Part shown: positions 56,180-64,000 of the stretch, piece after piece
Position numbering within the stretch: the stretch's first letter is position 1
Layout of the letters: each line of letters opens with the position of its first letter
Origin: Apodemus sylvaticus
Lineage: Eukaryota; Chordata; Mammalia; Rodentia; Muridae
DNA length: 64,000 nucleotides
Reading direction: 5' to 3'
Assembly (NCBI RefSeq): GCF_947179515.1
Contig: NC_067488.1
Span: forward strand, 26,489,039-26,553,038
Translations under genes and position numbers: made by a program
The notes under the pieces: model-generated
Seen by the model: the letters and a program-made list of their open reading frames with translations, nothing else
What the model was told of the DNA's origin: nothing
Databases searched by the model: none

Positions 56180-56397
56180 GTTGTTTGGGGTTTTTGATTT
56201 TTGATTTTTGGTTTTGGTTTCTCTGTGCCCTGGCTGTCCTGGAACTTGCTCTGTAGACCATATTTTTATATTTTTACTGTTTGTTTTGGTGTTTTAGAGG
56301 TAGAACCTGCGTAGCCCAGGCTACTCTGGAACTGTAGCCCTGTTGCCTCTGCCTCATGAGAGCTGGGGCTCTGGGCATGTGGCCACCACACCTGGCC
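56180..56397 (-). mobile_element. Two adjacent B1 fragments
   Basis: The first (56180-56261) stops after 'ctggaacttgctctgtagac'; the second (56275-56397) is more diverged ('gcgtagcccaggctactctg'). Confidence 0.7.
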
Positions 56398-56813
56398 ACT
56401 GGGGACTCTTCATCTACAGAGTCTCTTTGTTTCCCTAGCAGTATATTTGCTGGAGAACCAGAGTCTGAATTTACAGACTCTGTCAAGGTCTGGATTTTGC
56501 TTGTTTATTCCCTTACTATCTGTTTCCCTTTCTCCATAATGTCCTCTAAACTGACCGTTCATGCAGGGCTCCTGATGAGAGTCAGGATATGAATTTCTTC
56601 CACTTTGATGGTTCTCCAGGTAGCATTATGGGTGGTTTTTGCGCCTTTGTTAGGAGGGTTTTAATCACTGGTTGTCTCTCTTTCGACAGTGTTACTGTTC
56701 ACTGATGATTATCATCCAGAGCCTTTGCTTCTCAGAGATAAGCAAACGCTGACAATCTAGTTCAGCCGTTTCTTATTATGTGGGAAATTTCTAAACAAAA
56801 ATTTTCCTGGGGG

Positions 56814-57104
56814 GTGGGGAAATGGCTGAGTTCATAAAGCACTTGCCTTGCAGGCCCGAGGACCTGAAGTCAATCCCTAGAACCCAGATACAACTCTGGG
56901 GCCAGTGTGCATTTTTGCAATCCCGGTGGTGCTGAGATAGACTCAGACAAGCAGACCCGCGCAAGCTCAGTGACTCCTTAGTCTAGGTTCATTGGCGAAG
57001 CTCCAGACCCAGAAGAAGCCCTGGCCCACGCACATGGGGAAGGGTAGCTGAGGAGCAACCGCTGAGATTGCCTCTGAGCTCTACACACTGGCACGTGGGC
57101 TCCT

Positions 57105-57135
<31 letters not shown>
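56814..57135 (+). mobile_element. Composite SINE ending in (CA)n
   Basis: Head 'ggtggggaaatggctgagtt' and 'acctgaagtcaatccctaga', middle 'tttttgcaatcccggtggtg', tail CA run 57109-57135. Confidence 0.65.
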
Positions 57136-57498
57136 GTACCACTCCCGCCCCACCATGAAAAACGTCTGTCCAGACAAAGAAAGACAAGGTTCCTATCAAT
57201 TTCCAGGGCCCTCTAGTGTACAGTCTATAAAGGAAGGACAGGTTAAATGCTCAGTACCTCTTAAAAATGTCAACAGTTTTTAAAATAGTAAATTAATTAT
57301 CTTAGAATGTCCAAAGTAATACATTTATATATTATAAGCTCAGATTTAAACATAGGCCTTTCCAGTGGACAGGAAAGATTTTATAGTGATATTTTCTATC
57401 AAATTTAAGATTACATTTTTTTTTGCACCCGCTTTGATTTTATATTTGAATCTTTTCAGGTCAGAAAGATCTTGATTCATAATAGCATTGATGTACAT

Positions 57499-57805
57499 GT
57501 CTGTGTGTGTTGCTGGGATCAAACCGAGAGCCTTTGGCGTGGTAGATAAGTGCTCTCCTGCTGAGATACATCTATCTATAACCTGCTTTTCCCACACAGA
57601 CCCTGACTTCTGTCTCAGTGCTGTGTGTATATAAACTCTGTATTATATGTTTGATAATGGGACTGCTAGATCTCACATTGAGTGGTTGGTTGCTATTTTT
57701 GTTGTTTTCTGTTTGAGGTGGGTTCTTATTATAAAACTCTAGCTGGCCCCGTACTTGAGATGTAAGCCAAACTTGCCTTAACTCATGACAATCCACCTGC
57801 CTCAG
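57499..57805 (-). mobile_element. ID-like and B1-related fragments
   Basis: ID-like at 57499-57580 ('gctgggatcaaaccgagagc'); weak B1-like at 57700-57805 ('actctagctggccccgtact'). Confidence 0.45.
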
Positions 57806-59039
57806 GTTCTGCAGACTTGTATGAAACCTGGTTCATGTTATGGTTATTGAAAATAGTTCAAATTATTGTATGCTTGTACAATCAAATTATTATTTTTTAA
57901 ATGACGTAACCATTTCTGTGGTAACGACTGCACAGTTAGCTTAATTTGCCCTGTTCATTTCCAGTGCTTTGGCTCAGTAATGTTTCCTCTTCGTTGGAGG
58001 CTGAACTGTCTAACCCCTGAATTTTTTGTTTAATTTAAACTTTATTTTGTTTTATACTCTCATACAAAATAAGGTTTCTTCAAGCCGGTCTGACTTCTGT
58101 TCCCTCTACCTTGTTTCTCCATTAGTAATACTGTGGATAAACATTACATAACTGCATGTGTATTTGTGCTTTTCCTTATGCAACTGTTTATACATCTCAC
58201 ATATTTCTAGACCCTGCTTTAAGGTGAGAGTATTTTAAAGCGTGCAGAAACATTCTGTATCTGACTCTAGCTGCCTGTGCCTGTCACATGATTCATTGCC
58301 CTGTCCCTGCTAGTGAGCGGTTGGATTGTTTCCAGTCTCCTGCCATTAAAAGGTGCTGGCTGAGTTAATTAGCTTTGCCTATACATACTCTTAAAAATCT
58401 GATGTACCTTACGTTTTAACTTATTGCCCTTTTGAATTCGATGAAATATCAGCTGGTGTGAAGACTTATGTTACTACATTTAATATGCTTGCCTGCTGTG
58501 CATAGTAAGTCTTCATAAAACAACACTATCGTTCAGATATTTTTGCAACACCCTCCTTCCTTGCCTTTGATTCTTGGATTTGAGTTTGCAGAGTTAAACA
58601 CAGCGAGTACTTTGGCAGAAAGCCCTGGGAATATATTACTTCAGAAATGAATATTTTCACACATTTCTCTGCAATGCTAACTTGCCTGCGTTCAGAGGAA
58701 GAACAGACTACATATTCCTTCTGTTGATCCCATTGTAGAAAGCCAGGAATTGATTTTGTCAATAAATAAAAGCAGCCGAGATGCTGACATTTGTCTGATG
58801 ATCCAAATGGTCAGAGAAATGCTCTCCTGTGTGGACAGGCACTTCCTGAAGACAGTTTCCTAAATTCTGCTAAGGCAGCAAAAGAAACAGTTTTTATAAG
58901 ATGTAGTAGTTCATTGTTTAAAGTAATTCTGTATATACCATTTACAGTTACAGTTACTGTTTTAACTATAATTCTGTATGAATGCTTCAAATTATAATCT
59001 CCATGTTTTCTTTTGATTTTCAATTTCTGTTTTTTACCT

Positions 59040-59185
59040 TCTTTTCTTTGAGTTGGAGTCTCACTCTAGCTCACTGTAGCCTGGGACTTAGCCCAGGCCC
59101 AGTAGCCCAGGCTGGCCTCAAACTGTCCATGCTCCTGCCTCCGGCCTCCAAGCGCTGAGCTTAGAAGGAGAAGCCATCACACCTG
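59040..59185 (-). mobile_element. B1-related SINE
   Basis: 'gagttggagtctcactctag', 'gcccaggctggcctcaaact'. Confidence 0.6.
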
Positions 59186-59224
59186 CTTTGTTTTGCTATG
59201 TTTTAATTTAAAAATTCAAAATTA

Positions 59225-59390
59225 GGCGCTAGGGAGATAGCTGGATGGTTAAGAGCACGGTCTGCTCCTTAGAGGACCCAGATTGCAGCTTGCAACCTTG
59301 TGTAACTCCAGTTCAAGAACTCCGATGTTCTCTGCTGGCCCTCGGGGACACCAGGCAGGCAAAGTACTCAGAACACATTAAATTAAAGTC
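59225..59390 (+). mobile_element. B3/B2-class SINE
   Basis: 'gcgctagggagatagctgga', 'gtgtaactccagttcaagaa', 'ccaggcaggcaaagtactca'. Confidence 0.75.
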
Positions 59391-59623
59391 TTATTTACTC
59401 TTATTTGTTTTATAAATTTAATTCAAAATTATAGTTTAACGAAAGAGAATTGTTTTTAGCTTAATTCTGCTATTGCAGAAAGTTGAGACTTGTGTGGCTA
59501 TGGGTTGTACTGAAGAAACAATGTTTATTTTTTAAGTATTATAATTATGTTATTATATAAGAAAATACTAGTTTTTTAATTTAAAAAAAATTTAAATTAC
59601 ATCTATGTGTGTATGTATTTATG

Positions 59624-59625
59624 GT

Positions 59626-59688
<63 letters not shown>
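59624..59688 (+). repeat. (TG)n(AG)n microsatellite
   Basis: TG run passes directly into a purine-only AG run of about 39 bp. Confidence 0.95.
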
Positions 59689-59689
<1 letters not shown>

Positions 59690-59817
59690 CATACATGTGG
59701 AGATAAGGGTTGTGAGAGTTGCTTCTTTCCTTCTGCTATGTGAGTCCCCGAATTGAACTCAGGTCACCAGGCTTATATGGCAAGCACACTTACCTGCTAA
59801 GCCGACTTGCCAGCACT
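59687..59817 (-). mobile_element. B3 SINE
   Basis: 'catacatgtggagataaggg', 'gaattgaactcaggtcacca', 'ctgctaagccgacttgccag'. Confidence 0.75.
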
Positions 59818-59969
59818 GCCACGCCCTCCCCTGCTTTCTCTTTATATTAAAGATGGGTACTTAACTATTAAGGAACACAGTGGTATATTGAAGACTCGCT
59901 TTAACAGACCGCGGTGTAAGTGGTGGAGGTGGGGTCTTTCTGTTGGTCATGGGCAACAGTGCATGGCGT

Positions 59970-60145
59970 GGTTTCTAGCACCTGAATCAGACAGCTCACA
60001 GCCTCTTCTAATTCCAGTTCCAGAGGCTCCGACTCCATAAGTGCGAGACACACAACACACACACACACACACACATGCAAACCTATAAGCACATGCCTTC
60101 TGCCTCCATATCTGCACGTCACATAAAATAAATCTATAAGCAAAC
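59970..60145 (+). mobile_element. B2/B3-class SINE, 5'-truncated, with (CA)n
   Basis: 'acagctcacagcctcttcta', CA run 60048-60076, then 'acataaaataaatctataag'. Confidence 0.55.
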
Positions 60146-60309
60146 GTAATTCTTCGTAAAATAGTTGAGGCAGTTTAGAAGTTGTTGGGAAACTGCTACT
60201 TTCTGCCCTACGCCGACTTGCACCAGAGGCAGCTGGCTCACCTACTGGCTCCATATAGGTCAGTAACGCAGATAAAGGCACACTAGTTACTGTGATTTGA
60301 GCTCCTCAC

Positions 60310-60405
60310 CCCGAATCTCCTCATATAGCCCAGGCTGGTCTAGAACTGGGGAGTCTTCCTGCTGTGGCTCCCGACTAGAGAGAGATTGCAGGTATGTGAC
60401 CCTAC
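60310..60405 (-). mobile_element. B1-related SINE fragment
   Basis: 'atagcccaggctggtctaga', 'gattgcaggtatgtgaccct'. Confidence 0.5.
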
Positions 60406-60499
60406 CACACACACACAGCCAGAACAGGATCCATGCTGGTTATCTTTTTGTGTTACTTTAAAAGTCTCCTGTCGGCCCTCTTTACCACGCGTCAGGATG

Positions 60500-60650
60500 C
60501 TTGATTTTGTGTGTGTGCCTGCCATGGCACACTTGGGGGCAGAGGGCAATTTGCATTTGGTTCTCTTCTCCATGACGGTTCCGGGAATCAAACTCAGATT
60601 GTCAGTCTTGGTGGCAAGCCCTTTTATCTGCTGAGCCATCTTGCTGACCC
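60500..60650 (-). mobile_element. B3 SINE
   Basis: 'gggaatcaaactcagattgt', 'cttggtggcaagccctttta', 'tgctgagccatcttgctgac'. Confidence 0.78.
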
Positions 60651-60938
60651 TGCCTCTCTTTTAAAAGTGCACATGGAGGGATGATTCGATTTAGAATGTT
60701 TATATTTAGACTGTTAGCAGACAGGTAGAGTAGTTCACAGTTTCCTTAACTTTACAAACAACGATAATCCATGTGTGACAATTGTGTGGAACAGACACAT
60801 TGGGGAACTGTTGGGAAGATCTGCCGACTCTGAGGAATGACCCTATCCTGGGGCCTCTGTAGGAGCAGCCCTCACTCTTAATGGCCACATCATCTCTCCA
60901 GCCCCCAATTCGATTAAAAGTTTGGCAGAAATGTGTAT

Positions 60939-61012
60939 GAGTCAGGGTTCTCTAGAGGTTCTCTAGAGCTGATAGAATGAATATGAATATATATGTGTGT
61001 GTAGGTAGGTGT

Positions 61013-61043
<31 letters not shown>

Positions 61044-61392
61044 GAAAGGGGATTTCATAGAGTAGCTTATAGGCTTGTGCCCTGTCTAGTCCAATAATAG
61101 CTGTCTGCCAATGGGAAGTCTGCGGCTCCAGTGTTGTTCAGTCCATGAGGCTGGCGTCTCAGCTGCTCTTCAGAATCCTCCAGAATCTTGAGAAAGTAGG
61201 CTTTACTGCCAGTGAAGGGGTGGACTTGCCAGCAAGAGTGAGGGCAGGCAGGCCAAGAGAGCAAGCTTCCTTGTCCAGTGTCCTTCGTATAGGGCCCAGT
61301 CATCCTAGCTCAAAAGATTCTGATTAAAAGTGGGTCTGGCAGCCACTTGGGTTTTAGTTGTCCCAGACAGTCAAGTTGATAACACGTTTTGA
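60939..61392 (-). mobile_element. LTR-like rodent repeat, related family
   Basis: Starts 'gagtcagggttctctagagg', contains a CA run (61014-61040) and 'cagtccatgaggctggcgtc', and ends 'acagtcaagttgataacac'. Ends resemble the families at 14011 and 49577 (shared GTCAACTTGA on the minus strand). A B2 has landed at its end. Confidence 0.6.
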
Positions 61393-61600
61393 TTTAAAGA
61401 ATTTTTTTTGTTTTTGGATTTTTTTTTAGACTTATTTATTTATATGAGTGCACTGTCACTGTCTTCAGAAACACCAGAAGAACATCAGATCCCATTACAG
61501 GTGGCTGTGAGCCACCCTGTGGTTACTGGGAATTAAACTCAGGACCTCTAGAAGAGCAGTTAGTCAGTGCTCTTAACCACTGAGCCATCTCTCCAGCCCC
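61393..61600 (-). mobile_element. B2 SINE
   Basis: Minus-orientation B2: T-rich tail side, 'actgtcttcagaaacaccag', 'actcaggacctctagaagag', 'actgagccatctctccagcc'. TGATAACAC flanks both sides (61377-61385, 61601-61609). Confidence 0.93.
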
Positions 61601-62017
61601 TGATAACACCTTTTTAAGAGTCTTTTAAGAAAACAGAGATCCCTTCACAATGTCAGTGGCAATATAAATGGACACTTGTGGCTATCAAAGTTACAGCTCT
61701 GTGTCCACTAAGTCTGTGTTCCCACATGAAGATAGGTATTCATGTAATGTGCTCAGTGCCGCATTGTTTATACAGCAGAAAGAATTTTCTGACCCAGTGC
61801 TAGGAATCACATTTCAATAAACGAGATACCTCAACACCAAGCTCTCATGGGAACCGAGAAGACATCAGGAGGGCACGTATGCTACACATCCTGATACAAA
61901 TGTTTCAAGTATTAATTGAAAACTTCCAGGCACTGAACAATGTTTATGTAATACCACTATTTGTAGGGTTGAATTCTTTTGTTGGTGGTGAGGGGAGGAG
62001 AGACTGGAGTTGTGGGG

Positions 62018-62155
62018 GGGTGGGCAGGGTCTCACTATGTAGTCCTAGCTGGCCTAGACCTCATTGTGTAGGCCAGGCTGGCCTTGAACTCCCAGAGATC
62101 TGTTTGTCTCTGCCCCTCCATTATTGGGATCAAATGCACCACCATACCCAGCTCT
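62018..62155 (-). mobile_element. B1-related SINE
   Basis: 'gtaggccaggctggccttga', 'ccaccatacccagctc'. Lies about 130 bp before exon 11. Confidence 0.7.
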
Positions 62156-62286
62156 TCTAAAGAGCCGGGCAGTATGCGAGACAGGCGGTGTGCAAGACAG
62201 CAGAGAGTCCCCACCAAGTCACCTTCTCAGACGTACTTTAATAATGCTGTTGCTTTCTGGTTTTTGTTTCCATTTTTTGCTCCCAG

Positions 62287-62420
62287 AACCCTCTCTGCAT
62301 TAGCTCACTGGTCTGCAATCTTCAGTGACATGCCGTATCTTCCACTCTTGGCATTTCCATTTGTAAAGTTATTCCAGAACAATCAGCTCATCTGTTTTGA
62401 AGTTGTTGCTACTCTCATAA
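62287..62420 (+). CDS. Tbc1d31: Tbc1d31 coding exon 11 (last in window)
   Basis: Acceptor TGCTCCCAG| and donor CATAA|GTGAGT. Residues 479-523 plus 1 nt. It encodes TLSALAHWSAIFSDMPYLPL then AFPFVKLFQNNQLICFEVVA. The position where active TBC GAPs have YxQG (Gln finger) here reads FSDMP. The protein continues beyond the window, about half still missing. Confidence 0.96.
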
Positions 62421-63407
62421 GTGAGTACTTGATGGCTGCACCTTTGCTACACTTTTTTTTTTTTTAAACTCATAGGTCAAGTAGTATGAAAGAGTCACAT
62501 TTAGAGCACAAAGTGGACAGGGAAGTCATTTATTGGGAAACCATTACCAAAAAATGAGGAGAGTTGAATATCTTAGACAATATTGTTCTGGGCTGGGTTC
62601 TGTCAGAAAGAATTTGATCTTGGTGGCTGGTGGCTTTTCATGGAGCTGCTGCAGGGCCGAGCACTGGGCAAGCAGTGCCTGCCGTGCAGTGCCCAGGTGC
62701 AGTGCCCAGGTGCTGGCTGCTGCCCACACACCCCAAGGTTCACAGAACCAAACAGTTTGTATGACACATCGCCCTCAGTCCACTTTTGTTGCCTCCTTTT
62801 TCCTTTGTCACTGTGCAATAGCCATGACTCTCCTCTGTCTACAGATGAGACCGAGGCACAGAGACCCCCAAGTTCTGAGGCTAGGTTAGGACAGTGTGCT
62901 TCCGGTCACCCACTGTGTGTAAAGTGACTCACTCTAACAACAGCAGTTTAAAGAAGTTAAAATCTTTGCCAGCTTTTACCTCTGGCTTAATTATCAGCTC
63001 AAGTCTAACTATCCAGTAATAAATGAAGTAATAGCTCTCGTAAACTATGTAATACTCTGTTAATTAAACTTCTATTGCTAATTTGAGATAGGAGGTCGTA
63101 GCATTGAGGAATCTAGCTTTTCCTGTTACTGTGATAAATTCCTTCGGTTGCTTTAGTAACTAAGGAAAAGCATTTGACACGGGCAGCAGAGCGTGAGGCA
63201 GCAGCACAGCGTGAGGCAACTGTCACACTGCAGGCAGGCAGGCAGCAGGAGGCATGCATCAGCACCGATGCATCGGGCGCTTTTTCTTTCATTCCATCTA
63301 GGGCTCCGGCTGTGCAATGGAGCACCTCACTGGCAAATTTTCTTTATTCCTAAGCAGGGCAGTGGTTGGATATGTGTCAATAAAAGCATGTACGTGTACA
63401 TATGTGT

Positions 63408-63427
63408 ACACACACACACACACACAC
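63408..63427 (+). repeat. (CA)n microsatellite
   Basis: About 10 CA units. Confidence 0.9.
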
Positions 63428-63529
63428 TTCCAAATCATTCCTAATCCAACATGTTGGACCTTCCGATTCCTGGTGACCCCTGTGTGCTGTCTTTGATTAA
63501 CAAAGGAATTTTCTTAGCAAAGGCTATGT

Positions 63530-63660
63530 GTTGTGGTTTATCCTTATGGTCAACTTGACCGGACTTAAAATCATCAAGACAAACTGCTGGGCCTGCATGG
63601 CCTGTGAGGCCATGTCAAGAAAAGGTATAATGAAGTGAGAAGAGCCACTATCAATGTGAG
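63530..63660 (+). mobile_element. LTR-like repeat fragment
   Basis: 'gtggtttatccttatggtca' followed by 'acttgaccggacttaaaatc': the start of the GTCAACTTGAC-containing family; breaks off early. Confidence 0.5.
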
Positions 63661-63764
63661 TTTTGGAACCTCATGTTCTAGTAGTTAAAAAGTTACATTA
63701 TCTCTTCTTTATTCACAAACATATTGAGAAGGAGAACAAGCAAACAAACCAAAAAGAATTAACA

Positions 63765-64000
63765 TGATCTGATGGCATAGTCCTGTGATCCCCGCTAGTC
63801 CAGAGGCTGAGGCAGGTGGACCACAGGTTCTGCACCTGCCTTAAAAATACAACTAAATAAGCAAATGAATGAGTAAATAGGCTGGGATGTAGCTTAGGGG
63901 TCAGGCAGTGCCTAGCCCTTATGTCCGACCCACAGTACTCACAATGAAAAGCCCCAGTGTAGAATCCCAACATTAGGTAGGCTGATATAGGTGGATCAGA
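63765..64000 (+). mobile_element. B1-related, ID and B1 pieces (B4-type), running off the window
   Basis: B1-like at 63765-63855, an ID head at 63879-63945 ('ggctgggatgtagcttaggg'), then 'gaatcccaacattaggtagg', the B1 half of a B4 SINE cut by the window end. Confidence 0.6.

Larger units (their letters stand above)
55085..62286 (+). other. Tbc1d31: Tbc1d31 intron 10
   Basis: 7202-bp intron with many SINEs and an LTR-like element hit by a B2. Stretches 55085-56179, 56398-56813, 57806-59039 and 61617-62017 show no exon; a weak old L1-like fragment may lie near 58310-58400. Confidence 0.85.
62421..64000 (+). other. Tbc1d31: Tbc1d31 intron 11 (partial)
   Basis: No further exon matching the next known residues was found before the window ends. 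62470-63400 shows no recognised repeat except a short 13-bp GTGCAGTGCCCAG doublet near 62684-62709. Confidence 0.75.

Overview
This is a mammalian nuclear DNA window, almost certainly house mouse. The evidence is the density of rodent SINEs (B1, B2, B3, B4 and ID families, many with near-consensus mouse B1 sequence), long CA/TG and purine microsatellites, and the protein sequence of two recognisable genes. It holds the 5' parts of two genes arranged head to head: Derl1 on the minus strand (first coding exon at 8075-8227) and Tbc1d31, also called Wdr67, on the plus strand (eleven coding exons between 25263 and 62420). Both run off the window. From general knowledge these genes are neighbours on mouse chromosome 15 and human 8q24.

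Layout. Positions 1-8074 are Derl1 intron 1, with an old L1 fragment and scattered SINEs. Positions 7900-8600 are a CpG-rich promoter over Derl1 exon 1. Positions 8600-24900 are a roughly 16 kb intergenic block of SINEs, LTR-like elements, an old L1 and simple repeats. It contains one non-repeat segment near 10.8-11.05 kb with a perfect RFX-type palindrome, an AP-1 site and a kappaB-like palindrome. Positions 24900-25540 are the CpG-rich Tbc1d31 promoter, with a ZNF143-type motif, an E-box and two inverted CCAAT boxes. The rest is Tbc1d31 exons 1-11 and introns 1-11. Every exon joins the next in frame with GT/AG borders, giving about 523 residues, roughly half of the human protein length as I recall it. 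The encoded part covers the WD40 propeller, a linker and the start of the TBC domain.

The two genes act in different places: Derlin-1 in ER-associated degradation, TBC1D31 at centriolar satellites and in ciliogenesis. The sequence does not show a shared pathway. It does show that both CpG-island promoters carry the same 11-bp E-box sequence, and that RFX X-box-like sites lie upstream, which would fit ciliary gene control. I found no CRISPR, operon, plasmid, phage or other prokaryote-type system and no intact mobile-element protein gene. The most useful leads are regulatory motifs, a higher-order minisatellite, a 160-nt homopurine tract and dated nested retroelement insertions. Repeat family names and borders come from memory of consensus sequences, without a database search.
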